From: Alphaproteobacteria bacterium
GTDB lineage: Bacteria > Pseudomonadota > Alphaproteobacteria > Paracaedibacterales > VGCI01
NCBI GenBank assembly: GCA_016870095.1
Contig: VGCI01000007.1
Coordinates: forward strand, 55,348 to 119,347
DNA: 64,000 nucleotides
Reading direction: 5' to 3'
Made by a program: the position numbers and the translations under genes. This document shows positions 28,201-39,102 of this stretch, piece after piece; the first letter of the stretch is position 1; every line of letters begins with the position of its first letter. Below the pieces are notes generated by a model. That model saw only the letters and a program-made list of their open reading frames with translations. It did no database searches and was not told the origin of the DNA.

Positions 28201-28911
28201 ATGAAATTTAGTCAATTTAAATTTTTAGCCATGGCTATGAGCTGTATGGTTATAGCATTTTGTTCGGGTACTTACTCAGCGGATGATAAAATTGAGCGGA
28301 AGGAATCTAGTCAAATTACAGCTCTACGTACATCACATCTAACAGGCGAAAAAGCATCAATCAATGATTCTCTTGTATCTCAAGACGGTGCAAAGCCTGC
28401 CACATATTCCACTTATTTAGGAAATGCATATTATGCCGGAAAAGTGGTAGCGAGCAGCTTATATAATCTGATTGACTTTTCGGTAAATAATCCTGGAAAG
28501 GCCCTCACCATTGCTTTAGCAGCTTCAACACCTTTTGCGGCAGCTAACACAAATCTTCAGGTAGAATCTATATGCTCTTTGTGGAATCAAAATAATTGTG
28601 ATAAATGTGCCTGCTATTGTAGCACATTTAATTTACGGGAAGGCATGGGCCTAAACGGTGTACCATATGATGCTTCCCCTCAAATGGGCAATGTATATAA
28701 TTGGTTTGTAGTTGAACCCATCGGTTTTTTTCCTGGCTCAGGTGCTTGTGAGACTGCATGTAGCGAGCGAAATAATGTTATAAAAGGTTGTTATGAGTTT
28801 AAAGAATGTACGCAATTCAAGAAAACGGATCAATATAAGGAATTCCGTGCGCAAATAGATTGCAAAAAAAACACAAATTCTCACCACAAGACTGATGTAA
28901 AATCTGACTAA
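28201..28911 (+). CDS. Cys-rich secreted protein, unknown function
   Basis: The 236-residue protein has a signal peptide (cleavage near TYSA, residue 27) and a second hydrophobic patch at about 97-112. The C-terminal half holds about a dozen Cys residues, including CDKCACYC and CETACSERN. This pattern suggests disulfide bonds or metal binding outside the cytoplasm. AAAGGAG lies before the ATG and a strong hairpin follows the stop. I recognise no family. Confidence 0.6.
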   Translation: MKFSQFKFLAMAMSCMVIAFCSGTYSADDKIERKESSQITALRTSHLTGEKASINDSLVSQDGAKPATYSTYLGNAYYAGKVVASSLYNLIDFSVNNPGKALTIALAASTPFAAANTNLQVESICSLWNQNNCDKCACYCSTFNLREGMGLNGVPYDASPQMGNVYNWFVVEPIGFFPGSGACETACSERNNVIKGCYEFKECTQFKKTDQYKEFRAQIDCKKNTNSHHKTDVKSD

Positions 28912-28927
28912 TCGTTAATTTTCTGAA

Positions 28928-28957
28928 CATACCACGGGGAAGACCCCCCGTGGTATG
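28928..28957 (+). terminator. Terminator hairpin after the Cys-rich secreted protein
   Basis: CATACCACGGGG and CCCCGTGGTATG form a perfect 12-base stem around a 6-base loop. The T tract afterwards is poor, so it may also act as a bidirectional barrier to hslU transcription. Confidence 0.75.
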
Positions 28958-28982
28958 TTAATTAAGACTATAAGATAGTAAG

Positions 28983-30293
28983 CTATAAAATAAATTTTGA
29001 CAAATCTGGGTTGCTGGCGAGGTCAGACACTTTATCACGCACTTCTTTTTGAGAAATTTTAATGGTCTTTCCTGCCATTTCTGGGGCGGTAAAGCTAATG
29101 TCTTCCATCAATTTTTCAAGAATCGTATGCAGACGACGGGCGCCTATATTTTCGACAGATTGATTCACATCAGCGGCGAGCGTCGCAATTTCATTTATCG
29201 CATCTTCCGTAAACTTTAAAGTAACAGACTCTGTCGTCATCATGGCCATTGATTGACGGATGAGGTTCGCTTCGGGTTCAGTTAAAATTCGAATAAAGTC
29301 GTCCTTGGTTAAAGCTTTGAGTTCAACGCGAATGGGTAAGCGACCCTGAAGTTCGGGAAGCAAATCAGACGGTTTGGCTAAATGAAACGCGCCAGAGGTG
29401 ATAAATAAAATATGATCCGTCTTTATGGTGCCGTGTTTGGTTGAGACGCTGGTGCCTTCTATAAGTGGTAAAAGATCTCGTTGGACGCCTTCACGGCTTA
29501 CATCTGCCCCGTGATGGTCTTGGCGAGCACATATTTTGTCAATTTCATCTATAAAAACTATGCCATTTTGTTCAACCATATCAATGGCTTCGCGTACGAC
29601 TTTGTCCGAATCGAGGAGTTTGTCGCTTTCTTCTTGAATCAAGACTGTATAAGCTTCCTCAACGGTCATCTTACGGGCTTTGGTGCGACTTCCAAAAGCT
29701 TTACCCAGCATATCGCCCAAATTCATCATTCCCATTTGGGCGCCTGGCATACCCGGCACATCAATGGTTGGCATATTTAAATTGCTATTATCTGCAACTT
29801 GGAGTTCGATTTCCTTTTGGTCAAGTTCTCCTTCATGGAGAAGGTGACGAAATTTTTGTCGAGTTTCTGGCGTAGCACTTGTTCCCACCAGGGCATCAAG
29901 CACCCGTTCTTCCGCATGCAATTCTGCCTTTCCCTTAACTTCGGCGCGCAAACGCTCTCGTGTCATTTGAATCGCAATTTCAATAAGGTCTCGGATGATT
30001 TGTTCAACATCACGTCCCACATACCCAATTTCTGTAAACTTCGTGGCTTCCACTTTAATGAAAGGGGCTTGAGCCAGTTTTGCCAAACGACGAGCAATTT
30101 CGGTCTTGCCCACGCCTGTTGGACCGATCATAAGAATATTTTTAGGTAAAACTTCTTCTTTTAGTTCTTTGGGCAGCTGTTGGCGACGCCAGCGATTTCT
30201 TAGAGCAATGGCTACGGCTCGCTTTGCATCATCTTGCCCGACAATAAAGCGGTCCAATTCACTTGTAATTTCTCGAGGTGTTAAGGAAGTCAT
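28983..30293 (-). CDS. hslU: ATP-dependent protease ATPase subunit HslU (ClpY)
   Basis: HslU is the AAA+ unfoldase that feeds proteins to the HslV peptidase. The 436-residue protein has [16 protein letters not shown] at the start, Walker A GPTGVGKT (about residues 58-65), Walker [10 protein letters not shown] and the sensor region [19 protein letters not shown]. The C-terminal residues DLSKFIL match the tail that inserts into HslV. It starts four bases after hslV. Confidence 0.97.
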   Translation of the reverse strand: MTSLTPREITSELDRFIVGQDDAKRAVAIALRNRWRRQQLPKELKEEVLPKNILMIGPTGVGKTEIARRLAKLAQAPFIKVEATKFTEIGYVGRDVEQIIRDLIEIAIQMTRERLRAEVKGKAELHAEERVLDALVGTSATPETRQKFRHLLHEGELDQKEIELQVADNSNLNMPTIDVPGMPGAQMGMMNLGDMLGKAFGSRTKARKMTVEEAYTVLIQEESDKLLDSDKVVREAIDMVEQNGIVFIDEIDKICARQDHHGADVSREGVQRDLLPLIEGTSVSTKHGTIKTDHILFITSGAFHLAKPSDLLPELQGRLPIRVELKALTKDDFIRILTEPEANLIRQSMAMMTTESVTLKFTEDAINEIATLAADVNQSVENIGARRLHTILEKLMEDISFTAPEMAGKTIKISQKEVRDKVSDLASNPDLSKFIL

Positions 30294-30297
30294 CGCT

Positions 30298-30864
30298 TTA
30301 CAGGCTTTCTAATAAAATATTTTTATTTGTATATATACAAATGTCGGCAGCAATTTCAATGGATCTGCGAGCAATTTCCTCAGCATCAAGATCTTTAACA
30401 CTGATGAGTGCCCGGGCAGCGGCTAAGGCAAATGATCCACCGGAACCTATGCCGATGAGACCGTCTTCGGGTTCTAGGACATCACCATTACCGGTTAGCA
30501 CTAAGGATACAGAGGCATCGGCGACAGCCATCATGGCTTCAAGGCGGCGCAAATAACGATCTGTCCGCCAATCTTTTGCCATTTCAACGCAAGCACGTGC
30601 CAGTTGACTAGGATATTTCTCGAGTTTAGCCTCAAGGCGTTCGAAAAGAGCAAATGCATCTGCAGTTGCGCCGGCAAAACCGGCAATGACTTTGTTATCA
30701 CCAATGCGACGAACTTTTCGAGCCTGAGATTTGATGATTGTGGCCCCCAAAGTAACTTGACCATCGCCAGCAATGACAACTTTCCCCTCTTTTCTGACAC
30801 ATACAATAGTTGTGCCATGCCATGAATCAGCATTGGTATTTGTAGAAATTAGTGAAGTTTTCAT
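30298..30864 (-). CDS. hslV: ATP-dependent protease peptidase subunit HslV (ClpQ)
   Basis: HslV is a proteasome-like threonine peptidase. [11 protein letters not shown] contains the Thr that becomes the catalytic N-terminus after removal of the propeptide, and [10 protein letters not shown] follows as in the family. The propeptide here is about 15 residues, longer than usual. I chose the ATG at 30864; a GTG at 30876 would add four residues, and neither has a strong ribosome binding site. It forms an operon with hslU. Confidence 0.95.
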   Translation of the reverse strand: MKTSLISTNTNADSWHGTTIVCVRKEGKVVIAGDGQVTLGATIIKSQARKVRRIGDNKVIAGFAGATADAFALFERLEAKLEKYPSQLARACVEMAKDWRTDRYLRRLEAMMAVADASVSLVLTGNGDVLEPEDGLIGIGSGGSFALAAARALISVKDLDAEEIARRSIEIAADICIYTNKNILLESL

Positions 30865-30966
30865 GATGTAACTCACATTGTAAAAATATAATTTATCATG
30901 TTACACGAAAAGTTCTCAAAGGCGCAAGAATTTGCTACGATGAATTTATTAACTATGGAGAGACAG

Positions 30967-31320
30967 ATGGCTTATGATCGGAATAATATTTTTGCAAAAA
31001 TTTTGAGGGGAGAGATCCCGAGTGAGCGTGTTTATGAAGATGAATTTGTTTTAGCGATCAAAGACATTAATCCCAAGGCTCCTGTTCACGTATTGATTCT
31101 TCCCAAAGGCCCCTATACGTCTTTACTCGACTTTTCTATTCGAGCTTCGACGGAAGAAATTTCTATATTTTTTCAAACAGTTGCTAAAATTGCGGAACTT
31201 CTGGGTCTTCAAGATCAAGGCTTTCGCGTTGTTTCTAATACAGGAGATCATGGAGGACAAGAAGTTCAACATTTTCATATTCACCTTTTGGGTGGGGCTG
31301 TTTTAGGAAAACTAGGCTGA
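30967..31320 (+). CDS. HIT-family nucleotide-binding hydrolase
   Basis: The 117-residue protein carries the histidine triad QHFHIHLLGG near its C-terminus, where the central His attacks the nucleotide phosphate, and begins NNIFAKILRGEIPSERVYED, typical of Hint-type proteins. I start it at the ATG at 30967, which has GGAGAG upstream; an in-frame ATG-proximal extension back to 30898 exists but does not match the family. Hint proteins hydrolyse AMP-lysine or similar phosphoramidates; the physiological substrate is not known. Confidence 0.92.
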   Translation: MAYDRNNIFAKILRGEIPSERVYEDEFVLAIKDINPKAPVHVLILPKGPYTSLLDFSIRASTEEISIFFQTVAKIAELLGLQDQGFRVVSNTGDHGGQEVQHFHIHLLGGAVLGKLG

Positions 31321-31345
31321 TAAATTTTGAAAATTTGGCTTGTAT

Positions 31346-31386
31346 AAAAAAAGCCGCTGTCCCTTATGAGGGCAGCGGCTTTTTAA
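31346..31386. terminator. Bidirectional terminator between HIT gene and hppA
   Basis: AAAAAGCCGCTG-CCC pairs with GGG-CAGCGGCTTTTT around a TTATGA loop, with one bulged T in the left arm. A and T runs flank both sides. The two genes converge here. Confidence 0.9.
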
Positions 31387-31397
31387 GTCTATTGTCT

Positions 31398-33479
31398 CTA
31401 GTGTGCTAGAATAGCCAACAATAAAAGAGACACGATATTAATAATCTTGATCATAGGGTTTATGGCAGGACCCGCTGTATCCTTGTAAGGATCGCCAACA
31501 GTGTCACCTGTAATGGCGGCCATATGGGCATCAGATCCCTTGCCCCCGTGATTTCCATCTTCAATATATTTCTTAGCATTATCCCAAGCTCCTCCTCCAG
31601 AGGTCATAGAAATGGCTAGGAACAAGCCCGTAATGATGGTTCCAATAAGCATAGCTCCCAATGCGGAAAAAGCTGAGGTTTGTCCGGCTATCGCATTAAT
31701 AACGAAGTACAAAATTACGGGTGCTAACACAGGCAACAGTGAGGGGACAATCATTTCCCTGATAGCAGCTTTAGTTAACATATCAACTGCTGCACTGTAG
31801 TCCGGTTTGGCTTTGCCTTGCATAATACCTTTAATTTCTGCAAATTGACGACGCACTTCCACAACAACAGCAGCACCTGCGCGGCCAACAGCCTTCATGC
31901 CCATGGCGCCAAAGAGAAAGGGAAGCAATCCACCAATGAATAAGCCGACCAAAACATAAGGATCTTGAAGACTAAATTGAACATTTAGATGTTGAAAGTA
32001 ATGTTTCAAATCTTCGGTATAAGCCGCAAACAAAACTAAGGAAGCTAAACCAGCAGAACCGATTGCATATCCTTTCGTGACTGCTTTTGTCGTATTGCCA
32101 ACAGCATCCAGAGCATCCGTGACTTTGCGAACAGTTTTTGGCAAATTCGCCATCTCCGCAATTCCACCTGCATTATCGGTGACAGGACCATAAGCATCAA
32201 GGGCAACAACCATTCCGGCAAGGGCCAGCATAGTTGTAGCGGCAATCGCAATTCCAAAAAGACCTGCATTCATGTGAGCGGCAATAATACCCCCACAAAT
32301 GACCAATACGGGTAATGCTGTTGATTCCATGGAAACGGCAAGACCTTGAATAATGTTCGTTGCATGACCGGTTGTAGATGCTTGGGCCACACTGCGGACA
32401 GGGCGGTAGTCAGTAGAGGTATAAAACTCAGTAATCCAGACTAACAAACCTGTTACACTTAATCCTGTCAAAGCACAATAAAGAAGGTTCATCGGCGTAA
32501 AGGACAAACCATCTGCCGTTAAAGGTTGATACAAACTGCTAAAAGTTTGTGTAGTAATGGCAACAATGAGACCACCAGAAATAATTGTTGCAGCAATGAA
32601 TCCTTTATAGAGGGCATTCATGATGTTATTAGATCTGCCCAATCGAACAAAAAACGTACCGGCGATTGAGGCGAGAATACAAACGCCACTAATCAGCAAG
32701 GGGTATATCATGAGTGTTTTTTGGTCAGCGCCTGTAAAGAAAATGGCGGCGAGGAGCATGGAAGCCACAATTGTTACGGCGTAGGTTTCGAACAAGTCTG
32801 CAGCCATACCAGCACAGTCTCCAACGTTGTCACCAACGTTATCAGCAATAACCGCGGGGTTTCGAGGATCATCTTCGGGAATACCAGCCTCAATTTTCCC
32901 AACCAAATCTGCACCAACGTCTGCGCCTTTGGTAAAAATCCCACCCCCCAAACGAGCGAAAATAGATATAAGAGATGCGCCAAAGCTCAATGCAACGAGA
33001 GATTCAAGGAGTAAGCGTTGACTAATATTGATGGAGAGCAAGTAATAGTAATACAAAGAAACGCCCAAAAGTCCGAGACCAACCACCAACATTCCGGTAA
33101 TTGCTCCAGATTTAAAAGCTATGTTAAGTGCGGGAGCTAAACCTGTACGAGCAGCTTCTGCGGTGCGGACGTTGGCTCTCACAGAAACATTCATACCAAT
33201 ATAGCCAGCAAGTCCGGATAGAACAGCGCCAATAAGAAAACCTACAGCGACAAGGGGCGCTAATAGGTAAGCCAACAAGGCTGCAATAATAATTCCTACC
33301 ATAGCTATCGTGCTGTATTGCCGGTTTAGATAGGCCTTGGCACCTTCTTGAATGGCATTTGATATTTCTTGCATTTCTTTGGTGCCAGCGCTGGCTGCAA
33401 ATACACTTCGTGCTGCCAACAGGGCATAAATTAATGCCAAAGCGGCACAGCTAAAAATAAGGGGAAAAGCATTTTCCAT
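31398..33479 (-). CDS. hppA: Membrane proton-translocating pyrophosphatase
   Basis: The 693-residue, roughly 16-segment membrane protein couples PPi hydrolysis to ion pumping. The catalytic loop [11 protein letters not shown] and the downstream [19 protein letters not shown] are diagnostic. The segment [17 protein letters not shown] has Lys where K+-dependent forms have Ala, so this should be the K+-independent, H+-pumping type. Such pumps salvage energy from biosynthetic PPi. It is monocistronic between a terminator and the yebC promoter region. Confidence 0.96.
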   Translation of the reverse strand: MENAFPLIFSCAALALIYALLAARSVFAASAGTKEMQEISNAIQEGAKAYLNRQYSTIAMVGIIIAALLAYLLAPLVAVGFLIGAVLSGLAGYIGMNVSVRANVRTAEAARTGLAPALNIAFKSGAITGMLVVGLGLLGVSLYYYYLLSINISQRLLLESLVALSFGASLISIFARLGGGIFTKGADVGADLVGKIEAGIPEDDPRNPAVIADNVGDNVGDCAGMAADLFETYAVTIVASMLLAAIFFTGADQKTLMIYPLLISGVCILASIAGTFFVRLGRSNNIMNALYKGFIAATIISGGLIVAITTQTFSSLYQPLTADGLSFTPMNLLYCALTGLSVTGLLVWITEFYTSTDYRPVRSVAQASTTGHATNIIQGLAVSMESTALPVLVICGGIIAAHMNAGLFGIAIAATTMLALAGMVVALDAYGPVTDNAGGIAEMANLPKTVRKVTDALDAVGNTTKAVTKGYAIGSAGLASLVLFAAYTEDLKHYFQHLNVQFSLQDPYVLVGLFIGGLLPFLFGAMGMKAVGRAGAAVVVEVRRQFAEIKGIMQGKAKPDYSAAVDMLTKAAIREMIVPSLLPVLAPVILYFVINAIAGQTSAFSALGAMLIGTIITGLFLAISMTSGGGAWDNAKKYIEDGNHGGKGSDAHMAAITGDTVGDPYKDTAGPAINPMIKIINIVSLLLLAILAH

Positions 33480-33719
33480 GGTCTTAAATTATCCTTCTCT
33501 TCAATTCGTTTTGCTAGAGGGTAATGTCCTCAATTGCCAGCAGAATGCCAGATATCGCTTTCTTGTGCAACTGTCTCGATTAAGGGAGCGGAAAAAAGGG
33601 GGAGGAGAATAAAGACCGATGTTTGTCAAGTTCCCTATTATAACAAATCACTTGCGAAAGTTAAGCATCATCTGTCAAAAATAGAAGGTAAGGATTTGTC
33701 AAAATAAGGAAGTATGCAT

Positions 33720-34469
33720 ATGGCTGGTCACTCTCAGTTTAAAAATATTATGTATCGCAAAGGCGCTCAAGATGCAAAGCGAGCCAAAATGTTCGCCAAA
33801 ATTGCTCGAGAAATTTTTGTTTCTGTACGGGGAGGGTTAGCAGATCCAAGCTCAAACCCACGCTTGCGAGCAGCCCTCTCGACAGCCCGTGCAGCGAATA
33901 TGCCCAAAGATAATATTGACCGTGCCATTAAAAAAGCCTTGGGAGGTGATGATAATTCCCACTATGAAGAAGTCAGATATGAAGGTTTTGGTCCCGGTGG
34001 TACAGCCCTTATTGTCGAAGGATTGACCGACAATCGCAATCGCACAGTGTCTGATGTTCGAACCGCTTTTACAAAATACGGGGGCAGTCTGGGGGAAAAT
34101 GGGAGTGTCAGTTTTATGTTTGAGCGTATTGGCTTGGTGCGATATCCGCTTTCTGTGGGAAGCTATGATAATGTGTTTGAAGCTGTCATTGAAGCAGGAG
34201 CTGAAAATTTAGAGACCGAAGATAATGCCTTTGAAATTACTTCAACTGTGGAGTCTTTTGGAATGGTTCGGGATTATTTGGTGCAAAAATATGGTGATCC
34301 GTTGGAAGCCAAAGTCATTTGGCGCCCCACAACGATGGCGTCATGTGATGAAGATGCGGCTCAATCCTTGCTTAAACTCATCGATGTTTTAGAAGATAAT
34401 GATGATGTTCAAAATGTTTATTCTAATGGCGAAATGAGCGAAGACGTTTTGAAAAAGTTGTCAGCTTAA
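33720..34469 (+). CDS. YebC/TACO1-family protein
   Basis: The 249-residue protein starts [15 protein letters not shown], close to the MAGHSKWANI hallmark, and has the three-domain YebC fold with [20 protein letters not shown]. Family members act as transcription regulators or help ribosomes through difficult stretches. I start at 33720 because AAGGAAG is then about nine bases upstream; the ATG at 33714 is too close. The ruvC start follows after a single base, a common alphaproteobacterial pairing. Confidence 0.95.
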   Translation: MAGHSQFKNIMYRKGAQDAKRAKMFAKIAREIFVSVRGGLADPSSNPRLRAALSTARAANMPKDNIDRAIKKALGGDDNSHYEEVRYEGFGPGGTALIVEGLTDNRNRTVSDVRTAFTKYGGSLGENGSVSFMFERIGLVRYPLSVGSYDNVFEAVIEAGAENLETEDNAFEITSTVESFGMVRDYLVQKYGDPLEAKVIWRPTTMASCDEDAAQSLLKLIDVLEDNDDVQNVYSNGEMSEDVLKKLSA

Positions 34470-34470
34470 G

Positions 34471-34980
34471 ATGACGAAAGCGGTACGCATTTTGGGTCTG
34501 GATCCCGGATTGCGCAATACTGGATGGGGAATTATAGACAGTTTGGGGAACCGGTTAACGCACGTAGCTCATGGGGTTGTTCATTCTGATGCTAAAGATG
34601 ATCTCGCCCACCGTTTATCTCAACTCTATCAGGCTCTTTTAAAAGTGATTGAGCTTTATCATCCCCATGAAGCTGCTGTTGAAGAAACTTTTGTCAATAA
34701 AAACCCTAGTTCAACCCTAAAACTGGGAATGGCTCGTGGTATTGTTTTATTAGCCCCAGCGCAGGCAGGATTGGTTGTGGGAGAATACGCTGCTAACCGG
34801 GTCAAAAAATCCATCGTGGGCGTGGGCCATGCGGATAAAAATCAAGTCGCCCTTATGGTTAAAAGATTGCTGCCATCGTGTGGTCATGTAACTGCCGATG
34901 CCGCTGACGCATTGGCTGTTGCTATTTGTCATGCTCATTATCGGGGTTCGTCATTTCTTTCCGCTTTCATAAAATCTTAA
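34471..34980 (+). CDS. ruvC: Crossover junction endodeoxyribonuclease RuvC
   Basis: RuvC resolves Holliday junctions. The 169-residue protein has [15 protein letters not shown] with the first catalytic Asp, [18 protein letters not shown] with the Glu, and [15 protein letters not shown] with the last acidic pair. It is coupled to yebC. The ruvA and ruvB genes that usually follow are not in the window, so they lie elsewhere. Confidence 0.96.
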   Translation: MTKAVRILGLDPGLRNTGWGIIDSLGNRLTHVAHGVVHSDAKDDLAHRLSQLYQALLKVIELYHPHEAAVEETFVNKNPSSTLKLGMARGIVLLAPAQAGLVVGEYAANRVKKSIVGVGHADKNQVALMVKRLLPSCGHVTADAADALAVAICHAHYRGSSFLSAFIKS

Positions 34981-35031
34981 CAAGCTCTCTGTATCCTTAA
35001 AATACTATTTGAAAAAAATTAAGGATAGAGA

Positions 35032-36072
35032 ATGTCAGTTTTTGATGCCCATGATTTTGATGGTCACGAGCAAGTCACGTTTTGTTATGACGAAGCTTCG
35101 GGTTTAAAAGCCATAATTGCCATACATAACACGAATCTCGGGCCAGCTCTGGGCGGGTGCCGTTACTGGGCATATGCTTCAGAAGAAGAGGCTATCAAAG
35201 ATGTTTTGCGATTATCGAGAGGAATGACTTATAAAGCCGCGCTTGCCAACCTTAAATTGGGAGGGGGAAAAGCCGTTATTATTGGAGATCCGAAGACAGA
35301 GAAAACACCGGAAAAATTACGGGCATTTGGTCGGTTTGTTGAGCGACTTGGAGGACTATATATTACGGCGGAGGATGTGGGAACTTCTCCCAAAGATATG
35401 AGCATTATCGCTGAAAACACACGGTTTGTTGTCGGTAGAGATGATAAAGAAGGCGGAAGTGGTGATCCATCTATCATGACAGCTCTGGGTGTTTTTGCCG
35501 GAATTCAAGCTTGCGCTTTTTACAAGTTGGGCAAAGAGGATTTGGCGGGCGTTCGTGTGGGTGTGGAGGGTCTGGGGCATGTGGGTATTGACTTGGTAAG
35601 AAGACTAGCCGAGGCAGGTGCTCATTTGGTCGTTACAGACATTAATAAAGTTCTCGTTCATAAAGCAATACATGAGTATGGCGCAAAAGCAGTCAAACCT
35701 GATGACATATTTGGTGCTGATGTTGATGTTTTCGTTCCTTGTGCTTTAGGGGGAATTTTAAATGATCAAACAATCCCTCAACTTAAGTGTAGAATTGTTG
35801 CTGGATCCGCAAATAATCAATTGGCAGAGCCATACCATGCAAAAGCTCTTGAAGAGCGTGGCATTCTTTATGCTCCTGATTATTTAATCAATGCAGGCGG
35901 GCTAATCAACGTGACCTATGAAGGTCCAAATTATAATGCTGACACCGTTAAGGACCATGTCGAAGGTATCTATTATACATTGTTAGAAATTTTTGAAACA
36001 GCAAAAGCGTATAATATGACAACGAGTGATGCCAGTGATCGCTTAGCACGTGATATTTTCAATAAAAAGTAA
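35032..36072 (+). CDS. Leucine/branched-chain amino-acid dehydrogenase family protein
   Basis: The 346-residue protein belongs to the Glu/Leu/Phe/Val dehydrogenase family, which oxidatively deaminates an amino acid with NAD. LGGGKAVIIGDP holds the catalytic Lys, YITAEDVGTSPKDM is typical of leucine and phenylalanine dehydrogenases, and the NAD-binding half contains VRVGVEGLGHVG. The short length (about 346, against 420-450 for glutamate dehydrogenase) favours leucine or valine as substrate. AAGGATAGAG precedes the ATG. Exact specificity cannot be read from sequence. Confidence 0.9.
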   Translation: MSVFDAHDFDGHEQVTFCYDEASGLKAIIAIHNTNLGPALGGCRYWAYASEEEAIKDVLRLSRGMTYKAALANLKLGGGKAVIIGDPKTEKTPEKLRAFGRFVERLGGLYITAEDVGTSPKDMSIIAENTRFVVGRDDKEGGSGDPSIMTALGVFAGIQACAFYKLGKEDLAGVRVGVEGLGHVGIDLVRRLAEAGAHLVVTDINKVLVHKAIHEYGAKAVKPDDIFGADVDVFVPCALGGILNDQTIPQLKCRIVAGSANNQLAEPYHAKALEERGILYAPDYLINAGGLINVTYEGPNYNADTVKDHVEGIYYTLLEIFETAKAYNMTTSDASDRLARDIFNKK

Positions 36073-36144
36073 TCTTGTATTACACACAAAGAGTGCTTAG
36101 ATTTTAAAAGTAACTCAATGGTGCTTTTTTGTGAGATCACCCCT

Positions 36145-36783
36145 ATGTCCCAATTCCTATGGCAAGCTTTCGTTACGTTATTTGTTATTATTGATCCCTT
36201 TGCCGTTGTTCCTATGTTTGTCGCTTTAACAAGGAATGAGTCTGCAATCAGCAAACGTCGAACGGCTTCAAAATCCACCATAATTGCCACTATTTTACTT
36301 CTCTCCTTTGCTTTTGTGGGCGATAAGCTATTGGATGCTATGAGTATTTCAGAGCCAGCTTTTCGCATCGCAGGGGGGTTTTTGTTGTTACTCGCAGCCA
36401 TTGATATGGTTGTTGCGCGGACTTCCGGTATACGGTCAACGACGGGAGATGAAGCGGAAGAAGCGGCTCATCGCGACGATATTTCGGTTTTTCCTTTGGC
36501 TATACCTCTGATCGCGGGGCCAGGGGCATTAACCTCAATTGTTGTTTTAATGCGTCAAGCTGAAGTCATCGGATTTAAAGCTGAAATGGGGGTTGTCTTC
36601 ATTTTAATGGGGGTATTATTGTTTACTTACTTTAGTCTACTGGTTGGTGACAAGGTGATGAAAATTCTTGGAGTGACAGGGACCAATGTCTTAACAAGAG
36701 TCTTTGGTATTATCTTAGCGGCTCTGGCTGTTCAAAATATCATTAATGGGATAACCATGGTGGTGAAAGATATGCTGGTATAA
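36145..36783 (+). CDS. MarC-family integral membrane protein
   Basis: The 212-residue protein has six hydrophobic segments and the MarC pattern: LFVIIDPFAVVPMFVALT near the start, RIAGGFLLLLAAIDMV, and FPLAIPLIAGPGALTSIVVLM. The function of the family is unresolved; an early link to antibiotic resistance in E. coli was not upheld. I chose the ATG at 36145 because it fits the family N-terminus; an in-frame ATG lies at 36118 but neither has a clear ribosome binding site. Confidence 0.9.
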   Translation: MSQFLWQAFVTLFVIIDPFAVVPMFVALTRNESAISKRRTASKSTIIATILLLSFAFVGDKLLDAMSISEPAFRIAGGFLLLLAAIDMVVARTSGIRSTTGDEAEEAAHRDDISVFPLAIPLIAGPGALTSIVVLMRQAEVIGFKAEMGVVFILMGVLLFTYFSLLVGDKVMKILGVTGTNVLTRVFGIILAALAVQNIINGITMVVKDMLV

Positions 36784-36810
36784 CTATTCAAGGCCTTACT
36801 TTGCAAAAGG

Positions 36811-36847
36811 CCAACTTCCCCCGTGAGAGGGAGAAGTTGGTTCTAGA
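36811..36847. terminator. Terminator between marC-family gene and pnp
   Basis: CCAACTTCCCCC pairs with GGGAGAAGTTGG around GTGAGA, with one mismatch. It lies between convergent genes and is followed by TTCTAGATTT on the plus strand. Confidence 0.75.
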
Positions 36848-36851
36848 TTTC

Positions 36852-38963
36852 TTAAGCCTCAGGGGCGCCTTCTTCTTGGGGAATTGATTTCATCGTCAGC
36901 TTAACTTTGCCTCGATCATCAAATCCCAGTACCTTAACGCGAACAGTATCCCCCTCTTTGACAATGTCGCTAACTTTTGCGACACGTTCTGGAGAGAGTT
37001 CACTAATATGGACCAAACCATCCCGGTTACCCATAAAATTAACGAAAGCCCCGAAATCCATGATCTTCACAACTTTACCGGTATAAATTTCACCAACTTC
37101 CGGATCACAAGCAATGCCTTTAATTGTTGCCAATGCTGCATCAATGGCTTTGGCGTCGACTGCAGAAATACTAACGGTGCCATCATCTTCAATGTCAATT
37201 TTTGCGCCAGTCGTTTCACAAATCTCACGAATGATTTTACCGCCAGGGCCAATAATGTCTCGAATCTTATCTTTAGGAATTGTAATTGTAACCATGCGAG
37301 GGGCATGGTCGCTTACAGATTCACGTGAAGATTCAATTTCTTTGCTCATTTCTTTGAGGATATGAAGACGACCGTCACGGGCTTGATTAAGAGCCACATG
37401 CATGATCTCCATGGTAATACTCGTGATTTTAATATCCATCTGAAGAGCTGTTATACCATTTGTTGTCCCGGCAACTTTGAAGTCCATATCGCCGAGATGG
37501 TCTTCATCACCCAAGATATCAGAGAGGACTGCAAATTTTTCACCCTCTTTAATAAGTCCCATAGCAATTCCAGCTACAGGGCGTGTGAGAGGAACACCTG
37601 CATCCATCATAGATAAGGATGTGCCACAAACGGTGGCCATAGATGAAGAACCATTAGATTCTGTAATTTCAGAAACGGTTCGAATGGTGTAGGGGAATTG
37701 TTCTTTTGAAGGGAGTAAAGGGCGAATAGCTCTCCATGCCAGTTTCCCGTGACCTATTTCCCGTCGTCCGGGAGAGGACATGCGGCCAACTTCACCAACC
37801 GAGAAGGGGGGGAAATTGTAATGAAGAAGGAAACGTTCCCGATATTCGCCTTCAAGGGCGTCAATGATTTGTTCGTCTTGCCCTGTTCCTAAAGTTGTAA
37901 CAACAAGGGCTTGAGTTTCCCCTCGTGTAAATAAGGCGCTTCCGTGCGTGCGGGGTAACATACCTGTTTCACAAACGATGGGACGAATTGTACTTAAATC
38001 CCGACCATCCACGCGTATCTTATCATCCAAAATCATGGTGCGCAAAATATCGGCTTCTAATGCTTTCAATCCATGACTTAAAGCGGTCTCGTTTTCAATT
38101 TCAGGAAGAAGTTTTTCCTTAGTTACTGCCTTACTCGCCGCAATGGCAGTATATCGTTCTTGTTTTGTGGTAATGGCATAAGCTTTACGTAAATCTTTTT
38201 CAGCGGTTTTTTTAACTTTCGTGTAAATAGCTTGTGCATCATAAGGAAGAAGAGGTAATTCCCAATTTTCTTTGCCAGCATCTTTCTTGAGTTTTGTAAT
38301 GGCATCAATGATGGGTTGAAAAGCTTTGTGGCCAAATTCAACCGCACCAAGCATAATATCCTCAGATAATTCTTGTGCCTCAGATTCAACCATCAACACG
38401 CCACTTTTTGTTCCAGCAAGAACGAGGTCCAATTGACTATTCATCAATTGAGAAGGAGTGGGATTGAGAATGTACTGGCCATCAGAATAGCCAACACGTG
38501 CCGCACCGACAGGTCCTTGAAAAGGAACGCCCGAAATGGCAAGAGCGGCGGAAGCGCCTACTAATGCAACGATGTCAGGATCGTTTTCTAAGTCATGACT
38601 TAATACGGTACAAATAACTTGAACTTCATTTCGAAAACCTTCAGGGAAGAGAGGGCGAATTGGCCGATCAATTAAACGAGAAGTGAGAACTTCTTTCTCC
38701 GAAGGTCGAGCTTCTCTTTTAAAGAATCCGCCCGGAATACGACCCACAGCATAAACTTTTTCTTGGTAATGGACGGTTAGGGGAAAAAAATCTACGGAAG
38801 GGTTGGGCTCTTTTTGTGCCACAACTGTACATAAAACAGTTGTTTCTCCATAAGTTGCCAATACAGAACCGCTAGCTTGACGCGCGACTTTGCCGGTTTC
38901 AAGGATGAGAGTGCGGTCAGCCCACTTAACTTCTTGGCGTGAAATTTTAAACATATTTGACAT
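36852..38963 (-). CDS. pnp: Polyribonucleotide nucleotidyltransferase (PNPase)
   Basis: PNPase degrades RNA phosphorolytically from the 3' end. The 703-residue protein has two RNase PH cores ([22 protein letters not shown] in the first, [20 protein letters not shown] in the second), a KH domain ([21 protein letters not shown]) and a C-terminal S1 domain ([19 protein letters not shown]). AAAAGG precedes the ATG. It follows rpsO as in most bacteria, and its leader holds a hairpin listed separately. Confidence 0.98.
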   Translation of the reverse strand: MSNMFKISRQEVKWADRTLILETGKVARQASGSVLATYGETTVLCTVVAQKEPNPSVDFFPLTVHYQEKVYAVGRIPGGFFKREARPSEKEVLTSRLIDRPIRPLFPEGFRNEVQVICTVLSHDLENDPDIVALVGASAALAISGVPFQGPVGAARVGYSDGQYILNPTPSQLMNSQLDLVLAGTKSGVLMVESEAQELSEDIMLGAVEFGHKAFQPIIDAITKLKKDAGKENWELPLLPYDAQAIYTKVKKTAEKDLRKAYAITTKQERYTAIAASKAVTKEKLLPEIENETALSHGLKALEADILRTMILDDKIRVDGRDLSTIRPIVCETGMLPRTHGSALFTRGETQALVVTTLGTGQDEQIIDALEGEYRERFLLHYNFPPFSVGEVGRMSSPGRREIGHGKLAWRAIRPLLPSKEQFPYTIRTVSEITESNGSSSMATVCGTSLSMMDAGVPLTRPVAGIAMGLIKEGEKFAVLSDILGDEDHLGDMDFKVAGTTNGITALQMDIKITSITMEIMHVALNQARDGRLHILKEMSKEIESSRESVSDHAPRMVTITIPKDKIRDIIGPGGKIIREICETTGAKIDIEDDGTVSISAVDAKAIDAALATIKGIACDPEVGEIYTGKVVKIMDFGAFVNFMGNRDGLVHISELSPERVAKVSDIVKEGDTVRVKVLGFDDRGKVKLTMKSIPQEEGAPEA

Positions 38964-39004
38964 TAATATACCTTTTCATTTTGGGAAAATATTATTTCTA
39001 TGAA

Positions 39005-39028
39005 GAGCAAAGCCCCAAAATTTTGCTC
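39005..39028 (-). promoter_or_regulatory. Hairpin in the rpsO-pnp intergenic leader
   Basis: GAGCAAA and TTTGCTC form a 7-base stem with a 10-base loop within the 139 bases between rpsO and pnp. In E. coli the pnp leader is cut by RNase III and autoregulated; a similar role here is only suggested by position. On the minus strand no T run directly follows, so it is a poor terminator. Confidence 0.4.
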
Positions 39029-39102
39029 CCTAACATTTTTTTACATAATTTTAGTGCCCCAGGTAGGATTATGTATTGCTTTGAGATATCACCAAAAATA
39101 TC

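Noticed and set aside
33637..33665. TATAAT on the minus strand upstream of hppA
   Set aside because: The -10 is perfect but the hexamer 17 bases upstream does not resemble TTGACA, so I did not list it.
37008..37616. Several antisense ORFs within pnp
   Set aside because: They are mirror readings of a conserved gene and lack start signals.
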